A program made the translations under genes and the position numbers. The notes below the pieces were generated by a model. The model did no database searches. It worked only from the letters and a program-made list of their open reading frames with translations, and was not told the DNA's origin. Positions 32,883 to 43,980 of a stretch of DNA of 64,000 nt are shown piece by piece. How positions within the stretch are numbered: position 1 is the first letter of the stretch; every line of letters starts with the position of its first letter. Origin of the DNA: Neoscytalidium dimidiatum (lineage: Eukaryota > Ascomycota > Dothideomycetes > Botryosphaeriales > Botryosphaeriaceae); NCBI GenBank assembly GCA_037367355.1, contig CM074705.1:868001-932000 (forward strand), given 5' to 3'.

Positions 32883-35800
32883 TCAAGCCACAGGTGTCAA
32901 AACATCGAACGAACCCGTTCCCACTCCGTTAATCTTGCCAACGACGATGCGTGAAGAAGGGTTGTCTAGACTATCGATGTCCTCCTCCAGGACCGCGTCC
33001 TTCAAGAAACCGACCGTCGTCTCGAAGCTCATCTTCATGAACGGCGAGACATTACTCTTAAGACCCATCCGGTTGAAGGCTGTGTAGCCACCGCCCCTCG
33101 TCATGACATCAGCAATGAGGTTGAGATGTCTGTTATCCACCGAGATACCGTGACCGCCGAAGACGGCTGACATTTCACGGACGATGCTGGCTCGAGCCGC
33201 CTCAACGCCGTACAGCCGGAGGATCTGCGCGATATCGTTTGTGTACATTCTGTTCGGGTTGTGCACGTCTTGGTAGTCCCTGAGTGCCAGCAGCGCGCTA
33301 CCATCAACCAGCACGACTAACTTTTCCTCATCATCAATCTTCTCCGTGGTGGCCAAACAGCTCTTGATTCCGGGAACGTGCTGGATCACGGCATCCTTCA
33401 AAGCCGTCTCCACGAGGTGAAGCATGAGGAGCTTGGCGGTCGAAGCATCGTACTCAAACGTAACTTCGCACCACGATCCCTTCGCGTCATCAAACTTGTA
33501 CGAAGTAGCATCCTCAACCTTGGAAAGGATTCTTTGTTCGCGTTCGCTAGCAGCCGCCTTCTTGGCTCTGCGGCGTCGCGACTCAGCATCGCTGTCCGAA
33601 TCGTCGTCAGAGCTTTGCCCGGGCTTAGGGCTACCCCCGTACGTCTCGTCCTCTTCCATAGGGTCGGGCGTGCTGTCTCTTTGGCGGTCCGCTGCAGCGA
33701 TTGCCTCTTCTCCCTCGTCAGGGTTCTCATAAGACTCTTGCATAGCCCGGTTGGCCTTCTGTTTGTCGTTGGTGGCATCTTCGTCCTCGATGTCATCGGC
33801 ATCATCTTCCTCATCACCAGCGTCTGCTCCCTCACCCTCCTCAGCCTCATCTCTTTCGCCTTGCCGAGCTTGGTGCTGCGTGACCTTGCGAGAAGACTTG
33901 CCAACCTCAGGGAGAGCATCAGACTTGGCAGCAGACTTGAGTGTCTTTTCTTGGCCCTTCTTCCTTAATTGGTCCCTCACGAGCTTCTTTAGCCGATAGA
34001 GGAACTTGGTCTCAATCGCACGCTCGACGTCCTTGACAGTGATGGCGTATTCCTTGCAATATTCCTCCGCCGGGAAGAAATTTAGACGAATCTTGTAGAT
34101 CTTGGCCTGGGCATAGGCGATGCCACGTCCAAGGGTCTCACTGACAGAGACATCGTCGACAATTTCAGCTAACGATAGGCGACTGATGCCCTTGGCGAAG
34201 CGCTCGGCTTCCTCGCGGGAGATCTCCTCATTCATGTAGAGGGTCATGCTTGGCGTCGAAATCGAAGCAGAAGCTGTCATGACAATTTCACGAAGACGTG
34301 GAATACCGAGAGTGACGTTCTTTGCCGAGTGACCAGCCAAGTGGAAGGTGTTGAGCGTCATCTGAGTAGATGGCTCGCCGATAGATTGACCTGCCACCAC
34401 TCCAACAGCTTCTCCTGGTTCGATAAGAGACTTAAGATACTTGAGATCCAGCATGGCGTTTAATGTCTTCTTCGAGAGGCCGTTCTCAATTTTTTGCTTC
34501 TTGTCCTTGATGAGTTTATCAGGGTTTTTGTCAAGGTACTTCTTCTTGGCGGAGAAGAACGATTCGGACGTCACGGCGTACCGGCTGGGGTTCCACTTGG
34601 AAAGAGCAGGATCCATGCAGCCGAGATTACCTGTCTTACGGTACTTCTTCACTGCATTCTTGTTCCAGTCGTTCGCCTCCTCGCTGTACAGTTTTGCTAA
34701 CTGCCCCCTGACATCCATGGATTCGAAAACAGATTTAAAGTTCTCAGCCGAGAACCTGAAATCGTTGAGGTAACGCACCCGTGTCGGATCTAGACCATCC
34801 TCGCCGTACAGGAACTGAATCATGGAGCCGTCCGAGTCACGGACAGTGGTATCATAGTGAACTTTGAGGCCTTCCATGCCCTTGATAAGACACCTTTGGA
34901 GGTATCCGGAACGCGAAGTCTTAACAGCCGTATCGATTAGACCCTCACGGCCAGCCATGGTGTGGAAGTAGTACTCTTGCGGCCTGATGCCAGTCAAAAA
35001 ACGGTCCACGACGTAACCACCGGCCCTGACACTTGATTCGAATGGCTTGAAACATGGAAGTGTTTTACCGCTGACCATGACAGGAACACGCCTTCCCTCC
35101 AAAACTTGCTGGCCCAGATTGCAGGAAATCAAATTGGCGTTGACTTGACTACCCTTCGCACCAGTAGACGTCATGAGCTGCATTCTGTTGTGGGGAAAGG
35201 GCTTGACTAAGCCGTCAGGCAAGCAGGCAGAGGTGACTGCTGACGAAACTTTGCCGGATGCGGCGTTCGTAAGTTGGTCAAGACCATGCTGTTTTGAGTC
35301 ATCGCGCAGAACGGTCTCTAGACGTCTCAAAAGTTCGGGATTGTCAGACCGAGGTTTGCTCTTGTTCAGCGAGACGTACTTCGAGGCAACCTCGAGACCA
35401 ACAGTCTCAGCATGGTGCAACGCCTGTCTTCTGGCTTCCTCTCCTTCAGCCGTCAGGATCAGATCATCAACACCACAAGAATGGGCTCTCATATGTAGCA
35501 GTTTTGTTAGCATTCTCCCCAAAGCGCTGAGTAGGCGGCCTGCCGCAGTATGACCGTAAGCTTCGTAGACCGCATTAACAAAGCCACCTGCAGCAGGGCC
35601 AATTTGCTTCTTATCCATGATGCCCATGAGTAATTCACCATCTTTGAACAGCACAGTGCCCTCCTCAGAACCCTTGCTCCATCTATCGGCGGGGGTCTGG
35701 GATTTTGAGGTCATGGTAAGGGGACCGTGGGACTCCGGCTTGATATTCTTCAGTAGTGTTGTCACGAGTTGTTTGCCGGTCCAAAGAGGGCGAGGCTTCC

Positions 35801-38126
35801 AGATAGTGGGAGGGACGGTGAGCAGTCGTCCTGACGTCGTGTGGTTGTCTTCAGGCCGCACGGCCGCGTACAGAAGCTGATTGTACTCATCTCGCGTAAA
35901 AAAGGTGTCGCGGCTACACAGCATCACACTGATAGAGATATGGTCCTGAATTAAGCCGCGCAGCGGATTACCTGCCGTAGCGGAAAGGTACTGATGGTCG
36001 GCATCCGCAATGGTAGCAGCTTCTGCGCGAGCAAGCTCATTCTGTGGAAAATGCATGTTCATTTCGTCACCGTCAAAGTCCGCATTGTAGGTGTTACAGT
36101 TGGCGTAGTGCATGCGGATCGTACGCTCCCCCGGCAGGACGCGTGCTCTGTGAACCATCATTGACGGCTTGTGCAGCGTAGGTTGACGGTTCATTATCAC
36201 CAAATCTCCGCTCTGGAGATGCCGATAGACCTTCTTGTTTCTCCCTCCCGAAGTTGAGGTTGAGGGTGCAAGTAGCTGATTCGCGATTGCCATGCGCTCC
36301 TCGTGGTTCTTCTTTGCAAGGAGCGTAACATTGCCGTCTTCGTCTTCTACGGCAACAGCACCCGGCCATTTGTCTGGACCATTGAGAACTGCTTCCTTAA
36401 GTTCGTCGAAATTATGGCTCGTTACGGGTTCCGGATAATGAAGCTTCTTCGCGAAGACTGGCGGAACGCCAATCTCGTTCGACTGGAGGTTTACGTCCGG
36501 AGAGATGACAGAGCGGGCTGCGAAATTGACACGTTTACCCATCATATTCTTGCGGAAAAGACCCTCCTTCTTCTCAAGTTTCTGCTTGATGCCATCCTCG
36601 TTTCTCTTGCCAGCAGCGCCTTGGGCGGGGTTACGATCGCGGTCGATTAGCGAATTGACTGCATCTTGCAATTCCGTCGTGGCGTTTTGCAAGTCATTGT
36701 AATTCCTCGCTCTGCGACCATCGACTCCAGAGCCATTCTTGATCTCCTGAGCGATCTGGTTGATCTTGTCACAGGCCGTAAGAATGCCCTTGTACAAGGA
36801 GTTGATCGAAGCTTCCGCGATCGAATCGCCCGTCTTGGCTTCTGGTCTGAATCTGCTCGGAGGGACGACGAGTGACCTAATGAAAAACATGTCTGCAGTG
36901 GCGCGTCCAGCTCGCGGTGAGTAGACATGTGCGAGGATCTCCTGTTCCTTCTGGAAAAGGCGTTGGAGACTGTAATGCACTTCCGTAGAGCTGACGTACG
37001 ACTGGCCCTCAGACTCCTCCTCAGTCTTCTTCCTTTTGCTCGAGGTCATCGATGCATCCGCAATCAAGCCACCGGCGATCTCTTCGTCAGCGTTGAGCGA
37101 CTCGCCATCCTCAGAATCCTCCTCTCCCATGTCGGCGACGCCCTCGTCGATGTCCATGCGGTCTGGGTGATCCTTGTCCGTGGAGGCCTGGAGTGCCCGT
37201 TTTCTGGCAATCTCCTCAACGATCGGCGCGCTCGTCTTGATGTTCTTTTGGATCATTGCGTTTTTGTCCTTCTTGCTAAGGCCCTTCTTGAAGATTTTGA
37301 CGTAGCGATCTTTCCTAAACGAGGGCGAAATACCACCACAATTGGCGCACTTCCGGGACTTGGTGATATCGACCAAGAAATCCTTGTAATGTGGTATTAG
37401 CGAGCATCACTTGCAAGGCTGATAGTCTACACACCTTGATGATAAATCTCCGCTCCTCCGCAATAGCCTCGGTTCGTTTCTCTGGCTTTCCCAACTTTTG
37501 ACGGATATCAGCAGCCTCCAAGGCGCGCTTGACGTAAGCCTCGCGCTTTTGGATGATGTCTTGAGCCTCCGCGTCACTGTCCTCAGACTCTACATCCTCG
37601 CCCTCCTCCTTCGTTCCCTTCACTTTTGGGATCTCGAGATTGTCGATCTCGGCAGCATCCTTGAGCAGTCCGTGATGGATTAAGCGCAGTTTGCATGAAT
37701 ACAGATTTGTGACGACTTTGGACATTTTCAGGCCGTGGCAGTACTGGCATTGTGCTCGCAGCAGTCGAAGCAGTTGGTCCATAAAGGTCGGATGGTAGAC
37801 ATGTACGGGAAGCTCGATGTGTCCAGGGTGACCGGGGCAACGGTATTCGTCAAGGTTGCAGGTCGCGCAAGGCGCGCCCATGAAAGCACCTAGCTCCGGA
37901 GAGTGCAGCTGAGAATCTGGCGTCAGCACGGCTGGCCCCAAGTTCTGAGAAAATACTATCTTACTCCTCCCGGCACCGGATGGCCCAAGCTGTCAAAGGT
38001 AGTAGCGGAGACTAGCCGCTTAACAGACAGGGACTTGATATCGGCGTCATTGAGAAACCCGAACTCGACGCCGGAGATGGCGCTCGAGATGGGATCGGCA
38101 ATGTTCATGCCCATGTTCGGCGCCAT
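32883..38126 (-). CDS. RPA190: DNA-directed RNA polymerase I largest subunit, 1711 aa
   Basis: Three exons on the minus strand: 38126-37965, 37908-37435 and 37382-32883, with introns of 56 and 52 nt. The first join gives PVPGGLHSPELGAF, as the family requires; a tempting acceptor 36 nt earlier would leave only a 20-nt intron and is rejected. Features in order: the N-terminal zinc site CATCNLDEYRCPGHPGH; a second zinc region with CQYCH and, past intron 2, CANCGG; the universal active-site motif NADFDGDEMN (about residues 645-654), whose Asp residues hold the catalytic Mg; the bridge/trigger-helix region around GEAVGVVAGQSIGEPSTQMT; and an acidic insert (DEEDDADDIEDEDATND) in the C-terminal part, typical of Pol I rather than Pol II. 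The C-terminus lacks heptad repeats, also as in Pol I. Role: transcribes rDNA in the nucleolus. Confidence 0.98.
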
Positions 38127-38470
38127 TTTGGGGGAGGCTGCAGGCGGGAGGGAGTGAGCGCGGCGAGATCGCGCATGAAGATTGAAAGAATCGCGCGCGA
38201 CGGCAGCGAAGGGAAGCGCGGTGGAGTTCGTGCCAAAATTTTGGGCCGGCATTTTTCCGGCACAATCCATTCCCGGCCGCTTGCCGCACTGACTGCCAGG
38301 CTGCCTGACTTCTAGCTGCTGGGTACCGCCCCGCTCACCGCCCAGGCTGCAGTAACACTGTCGCTCCAGCTTCACGTCGCCAGAATTTCTGGCCGACGCG
38401 CGTGTCCCTCGCCTTCGTCCCGCCAACCTCCGCCTGCACTCCTGTGCTACATCCACCCTCGTCTGCCGCA
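38127..38470. promoter_or_regulatory. Bidirectional promoter of RPA190 and PRP3
   Basis: 344 bp between two divergent start codons; both promoters must overlap or abut. No TATA box is obvious. Confidence 0.6.
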
Positions 38471-39751
38471 ATGGTCGAGAAGCGCCCCTATCCGGACGAC
38501 CATGGAGATTACAAGCGTCCGCGCTCCAATAACGCCTCGCCAGCTCCATCCGCGAATGGAGCTGGTGCGAAGCCCGACATCTCCAAGGCCATCGCCGAGG
38601 CACGCGCCCGCGCCGCCGCCGTGAAAGCAAAGCTCCAAGCGCAAAATAGCGGCTCTGCATCGCCATCGCCATCGCCCGCCCCCGGCACCCCGATATCAGC
38701 ATCTCCGCCACCCGCTCCGAGCGCTGCGGAGGCAGCACGTCTGAAGATCGAGCAGATGAAGGCACGTGTGGCCGCAGCTACAAAGAAAGTTGCAACCCCG
38801 ACACCACCGCCTCCGGAATATGATGACACGTCGGCGCGTGCAAGAGGCGGTTTAAACATAGGCTTGCACCCGGCGCTGCTGGAACCCAGCGCGGCCGGAG
38901 CAAAGGGGAAGCACGCTATCCAGCCCAAGTTCGCAACGACCATGGCAAATAGGCGGACCGAGTCGCCAGTGCACAAGGACAAGAAACATCTGGACCTCTC
39001 AGGCCCGAGTCTGGATGAGCTGAAGAAGAACCCCTACTACGATCCCAATGTTGGAGGAGCGCCAATGGGCAAGGCCAGGCAGTCGAAACAGCTTGTCTTC
39101 AATCAAAAGGGCAAGTTTATCCAACAAGCCAATGCATTGCGGAGACAGGCGGCGCTTGAGCAGATGAAAAAGAGGATAGCTGAGCAGGCAAAGAAGGCCG
39201 GTCTCGAGGAACAAGCGGACAAGGCATTTCTTGTTCCAGCTCCGCCGGAAGTCGAATGGTGGGACGAGGGGCTTGTTGGTTCGGAATATAATTTGGAAAA
39301 AGCCAAACTGGACGGACCCGAGTCCATTGTCACCATTTATGTTCAACATCCCGTTCTCTTGGAACCACCTCAAGAGAAGAAGGCTATTGGAGTTAAGCCA
39401 CTACCACTTACGAAGAAGGAGCAGGCGAAATTGCGTCGCCAGCGGCGTATGGCAGAACACAAGGAGCAACAGGCCAAGATTCGTCTCGGCCTCGAACCAC
39501 CACCACCCCCTAAAGTCAAGAAGAGCAATCTCATGCGTGTGCTGGGAGAGCAGGCCGTGAAGGATCCGACGGCTGTGGAAGCTCGTGTTAATCGCGAGAT
39601 TGCCGAACGTGCTGCAAAACATGAACAGGACAACCACTCACGTATGCTTACCAAGGAGCAACGGCACGAGAAACTGGCTGCGCAACAAGAAGCCGATGCA
39701 GCAAAGGGGGTAAGTAAATTCTCATGTCTAGCACCTTAGCCCATGCTAATA

Positions 39752-39782
<31 letters not shown>

Positions 39783-40239
39783 GATTATAATGTGCGTCTT
39801 CAAGGTCGACAATCTCAGCTTTGGTCAGCACAGGTGGAAGATCGACAAGAATGCCAAGCAAAACAGCTTGACGGGTATCACAATCCTTAATCCGAAGTTC
39901 AACCTCGTAATCGTCGAGGGAGGCGCACACAGCATTAAGAACTACAAGAAGCTTATGCTCCAGCGCATTCATTGGACGGATAACGCCATGCCGCCGAGCG
40001 TGAGCGAGGAAAACCGCAAGGCAGAAGCCGCCTGGCTGTCTTCATTGGACGATAAAGGGGAGCTTAAGGACTTGAGCTTTAACAAGTGCACACTTGTCTG
40101 GGAAGGAGAGGAGAGGGATCGTGCATTCAAGAAATGGTTTGGCCTCAAGACTTGCGAGACGGATTCAGAAGCCAAAGAGGCGCTGACAAGGTCGAAAATG
40201 GAGAACATGTGGACTTTGGCGAAGACTTTTCAGGAGTAA
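38471..40239 (+). CDS. PRP3: U4/U6 snRNP splicing factor Prp3, 564 aa
   Basis: Two exons, 38471-39709 and 39784-40239, with a 74-nt phase-0 intron (39710-39783). The start is the ATG at 38471, giving MVEKRPYPDDHGDYKRPR, which suits a nuclear protein; the frame is open further 5' but in promoter sequence. The N-terminal half is Ala/Pro-rich and disordered. The PRP3 domain includes NPYYDPN, KQLVFNQKGKFIQQANALR and EWWDEGL. The C-terminal PRP3_C/DUF1115 domain is in exon 2 (CVFKVDNLSF; VIVEGGAHSIKNYKKLM; RIHWTD). Prp3 binds the U4/U6 duplex and helps assemble the U4/U6.U5 tri-snRNP. Length agrees with other filamentous fungi as I recall them; yeast Prp3 is 469 aa. The intron's pyrimidine tract is a pure CT microsatellite. 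Confidence 0.96.
39752..39778 (+). repeat. (TC)n microsatellite forming the PRP3 intron pyrimidine tract
   Basis: 27 bases of alternating T and C between the branch-like GCTAAT and the acceptor ATCAG of the only PRP3 intron. Confidence 0.95.
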
Positions 40240-41236
40240 CTCCTTTGAAATGCGGGCATGGGATACGAGACGGTACAGAGTTGGAAGTGTCCTGGGGAGT
40301 GTTCGCGGGTGAACATCACAGGAAGACACATATGATACCGAGAAAATTAGCCTTCATGGACAGCCTCTTATAGCTGAACGTGACCAATGAATATGACACT
40401 CCCTTAGATGCTGGAAAGATATGCATGAGGCCATAAAATTAGTGCAATAGTAGTTATGCTGAGTTACTGAATGAGTGCAATCATTTCCAAACGTTGTTAC
40501 ATCTTATGTCCACATGTAAAAAGTAATCGTCTGACTTCATGTATTTTCTTTTTTTATAAACAAAAAAAAGGCCCATAGTACGCTAACAAGAGACCATAGC
40601 AACCAACCGGAATCCTACAGATAGTGACAAAGGATTCCTTTTTGAGCTTGCAGTAGGCGGACGACAAGAAGGATGCTGTAACAGCAAGTCTCATAGCCGT
40701 TATAGCTCATGAGTAGATGATGTATTCGTCTAGATTGACTAATCGGTTATATTGACAATATTTTCACACGGATGGTTCCTTTGGATGCACATACCAAGTG
40801 CTACTTAGCTCGATTAGAAGCTTAAAGGGTAGCTTCTTATTGTATCCGCCGGGTTGGTTCATACTATGTTGAATGCTATGGCCTCTCCGTACCCTGAATT
40901 GACCATATCTGCGGAATGCTGGGAAGTTAGCTGGTGACAGGAACTGTTCGTCTATCAAAGTAGATTGGAAGTTAATTCTAGGAGTTGCATGTCGCAGACG
41001 TCGGCGAGACTAACAAGCAAGTGATGAAACGCGACTCAAACAATACATTATCACACACAAGAAATACGAGCGAGTGGCAGAGGAATCACCTTAATACCTC
41101 TATTCATTAGTAAATATCCATTTTAAGGCCCATTCGAGCCGCAACCCAAAGAACAACACCTCACTACTCGTACTTTATGTCGATCCAACCTCTTATTCTC
41201 ATTAGCACCCTCGCTCCCCTAATCACATATCTCTGC
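40240..41236. other. Intergenic between convergent PRP3 and RAD3 genes
   Basis: 1.0 kb, AT-rich in parts (for example 40540-40570). It should contain both 3' UTRs. No gene seen. Confidence 0.55.
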
Positions 41237-43657
41237 TTAAGCATCAACCCCAGCCATAACCTCATCCATGTCTCCTCCCTCGTCATATTCATCTGCCGCA
41301 TCTCGCATCGGTACTTCTCTATCTGGTGCATCCATAAGCATCCTTATTTCCTCCTCCTGCCTCTGCTTCTGGTACTGTTTCAAATCCTCAGGACCCCACA
41401 CGCTAATACCCTCGGCCAATTGAGGCCCAAAGCTCTTGCTCATATCGCGCAAGAACTTCTTCGCCATAGCGGCTGCCTGATCAATACTCATATTCGAGTC
41501 CGCGTCCGAAAGGTGCTGGGCGATCCACTTAGGCAACTGGTTGCGCTTATTCCTGAACCGCTTATCCGCTAATACCATGATTCCGTAATCATCTTTCCCA
41601 CGTAAGACACGTCCCAGACATTGCGCAGCGTGTCGCATGGCGTCGAAGGACAGGAAATCATTCTCGCGGATATGGTATGTCTCGCGCAGGAATTCGAGGC
41701 GGGCTTTCAAGATGCGGGATTCGGTGTACTGGAAAGGGACGCCGATGCACAGCACAGTGCGACCGTAGTGATGGTCGAAATCGATGCCTTCACTGACCTT
41801 ACCACGGGCGACGCAAAGAAGGACTGCACCGCGACCGTTGTTGCAGGCGGTGCGATAGGTTTCCAGGGCGAGAGAAGTTTCCTGGGCGTCCGGAGTTTCA
41901 ACGAGAATGAGCTTGTAACGCCAGACATCATCGAGAATACCCATACCCTGCCATTGGCTGATGACGGATTCCATGTATAGATAACTAGGGAAAAAGACGA
42001 CGATCCCATCTGGTGTGAGCTTGCAGAATTCTCGGAGTAGAACACCGTAGTTCTTAACCACATTCGGATCATTGCGAACTCCGAAGCTAGAGCTAATAGC
42101 GGCCTGGTCACTGCCTCGAGTAACGATCATTGGCAAAAAAGATTTGCGGGCCAGCGTCATGGTGTAGGACTCTTGCACAACCGTGGAGAAGTTCAGCATC
42201 TTGGGGTACATATCCAAAGGTGAGATTGTTCCGGAAGTAATGATAACGGAGCTAAATCGCTCGAAAACTGGCTTTATGGCGATAGAGGCATCCAAGCAAG
42301 TAAAGTGGAATATCGGATTAGGGACGGTAGCGCCTTCGGCTTCATATGGCTCCAGGATCAGCAGGAATCCAGTGTCATATGTAGCCACCAATGTCGCAAA
42401 AGTTGCAACCTCTTGCAATGGCTGATAGTCTTCGATATTTGTTAGTTCCAGAGTCCGCACAAGGGATGTCAACCTCTCAGCGCAAAAGCGTAGGGGTTTG
42501 CGTTCAATAAAAGTGAGCTCCTTGAGATGGACCAAGAATGATGGAGGCGTCTCGGCAACAACATGAAGGACTTTCATGCGCGTTTTCAGATACTCGATGA
42601 ATCGTTTCAGGAAAGATACGAAATGTTCAGCTCGGCGGATGTTTCCAGGAACCGCTTCTTTCAGCAGGTCATCCGGCAAAGCTGGATTTGCCATGAAGGC
42701 ATCTTCATCTCGTGCTTGGTCGGCCTCTCGAAGACCTTCGACGAGCTTCTGATACTCGTTGCTCAGCTTCTCGGCGTCCGTTGCCTTCATCTCTGTAATC
42801 TTTCGCTCCAGGTTATTCGCACCTCGCGTAGCCTTGCGAAGAGAATCTTCAGTCAGGTCGATGCTCAGTGACTCGATGCAGACATTGTCGATGTTGTGAG
42901 CCTCGTCAAATACGACGATGCAGTCTTTGGAAAGTTCTTTGGACACTCTTTCTGCGATTTTGGGGTCGAGCAAGTAGTGATAGGAGTAGATGATGACGTT
43001 GCAAAAAGGCATCATTCGCCTGGCGGTAAAGTATGGGCATTGCTTGTGGTCCTCTCCGTATCTCAAGATGTCGTCAAAGGTGAAGACTCCCGGAGGGATC
43101 AGATTGTGTGGCTCTAACAAGTCCAAGTTATCGTGGTAGATGCAGAGATCGACGTCCTCGCCACGTTCCTTCTTCTCCTTGACGAAGCCGGCGGTCAGGC
43201 TACGGCACCTGGCGTCGACTATAGAGCCGTTTTTCTCACGCTTTACTGAGGGATGCAGGCACAAATTCTTACGGCTAGTAAGACCCAGGCCTCGGAAATC
43301 CTCTTCGTAACCTAGCTGCTCGGTCCGATACTTCATCAGGGCCTTCAGCTCGTGCAACGCCTTCTCGATCTCAGACATGGTACGGGAGCAGTAGATCAGC
43401 TTGCGCTTCTCTGGCTGATGCTGCTGGTAGGCAATGATCAATGACAAAAGGGATACGGTCTTGCCGGTGCCCGAAGGCATCTCCAGGATGCAGTTTCCAC
43501 CGGCATCGAGAGTACGCTTCAGATCGCACATGTACTTGTACTGCTCTGGATAGATGCGCGGGTAGGGAAAAAGCACCGGCAGGCCACTGCAGCGCGTCAG
43601 GCATGGGTGCATGGGAAGTCGGTCGAAGGTGTTGACGTACTCGATGTCAAACTTCAT
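41237..43657 (-). CDS. RAD3: TFIIH DNA helicase Rad3/XPD, 788 aa
   Basis: Two exons on the minus strand: a 17-nt first exon (43657-43641) and 43586-41237, split by a 54-nt intron (43587-43640). The spliced N-terminus reads MKFDIDGLPVLFPYPRIYPE, closely matching yeast Rad3. The unspliced frame is also open, so a gene finder could wrongly extend it. Motifs: Walker A EMPSGTGKT (41-49); four iron-sulfur Cys at about 115, 133, 154 and 189; DEAH at about 233-236; and the late helicase motifs VARGKVSEGIDF and QCLGRVLRGKDDYG. It is a 5'-3' helicase of the TFIIH core, opening DNA in nucleotide excision repair and linking the core to the kinase module in Pol II initiation. The tail is acidic (EYDEGGDMDE). 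The length is close to yeast (778 aa). It faces LTN1 across 323 bp. Confidence 0.97.
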   Translation of the reverse strand: MKFDIEYVNTFDRLPMHPCLTRCSGLPVLFPYPRIYPEQYKYMCDLKRTLDAGGNCILEMPSGTGKTVSLLSLIIAYQQHQPEKRKLIYCSRTMSEIEKALHELKALMKYRTEQLGYEEDFRGLGLTSRKNLCLHPSVKREKNGSIVDARCRSLTAGFVKEKKERGEDVDLCIYHDNLDLLEPHNLIPPGVFTFDDILRYGEDHKQCPYFTARRMMPFCNVIIYSYHYLLDPKIAERVSKELSKDCIVVFDEAHNIDNVCIESLSIDLTEDSLRKATRGANNLERKITEMKATDAEKLSNEYQKLVEGLREADQARDEDAFMANPALPDDLLKEAVPGNIRRAEHFVSFLKRFIEYLKTRMKVLHVVAETPPSFLVHLKELTFIERKPLRFCAERLTSLVRTLELTNIEDYQPLQEVATFATLVATYDTGFLLILEPYEAEGATVPNPIFHFTCLDASIAIKPVFERFSSVIITSGTISPLDMYPKMLNFSTVVQESYTMTLARKSFLPMIVTRGSDQAAISSSFGVRNDPNVVKNYGVLLREFCKLTPDGIVVFFPSYLYMESVISQWQGMGILDDVWRYKLILVETPDAQETSLALETYRTACNNGRGAVLLCVARGKVSEGIDFDHHYGRTVLCIGVPFQYTESRILKARLEFLRETYHIRENDFLSFDAMRHAAQCLGRVLRGKDDYGIMVLADKRFRNKRNQLPKWIAQHLSDADSNMSIDQAAAMAKKFLRDMSKSFGPQLAEGISVWGPEDLKQYQKQRQEEEIRMLMDAPDREVPMRDAADEYDEGGDMDEVMAGVDA

Positions 43658-43980
43658 ATTGGCAGTTGCCTGAGCGCTCGCCGGAGAGTTGCTATGTTGC
43701 AAATAGTCAATAAAGGCGGCGTCGAGGTGAGCGCCCTGGGACAGCACTTTACATTGCCGTTTGCCTCCGGGGGAGGGCGCTGGAGGCGAGAGCTGCTGAC
43801 AATGGAATGCAGATGAGCCGTCTCTTCGTCTTGGCGCGAGTCAGGAACTAGCGCCGGGAGTAAGCGAGCCTTGGCAGCGTCTGCCTGCCAAGTGCGTCAT
43901 CACCGTCGCGCTGTCCTCGACCTTTTCTAGATCTCCCCGCAGCCAACTCCCACCTTACGCCGGCCCACTACGCCCACACC
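43658..43980. promoter_or_regulatory. Bidirectional promoter of RAD3 and LTN1
   Basis: 323 bp between divergent start codons. A C/T-rich stretch precedes the LTN1 ATG. No TATA box is evident. Confidence 0.6.

Noticed and set aside
33378..33968. 196-codon plus-strand open frame inside RPA190
   Set aside because: Antisense shadow of the strongly conserved RPA190 coding sequence; Leu/Ser/Val-rich translation with no motif.
37945..37964. A 20-nt 'intron' with GTAAGA...CTCAG ends near the start of RPA190
   Set aside because: Far too short for the spliceosome. The acceptor at 37909-37910 gives a 56-nt intron and the family-matching PVPGGLHSPELGAF.
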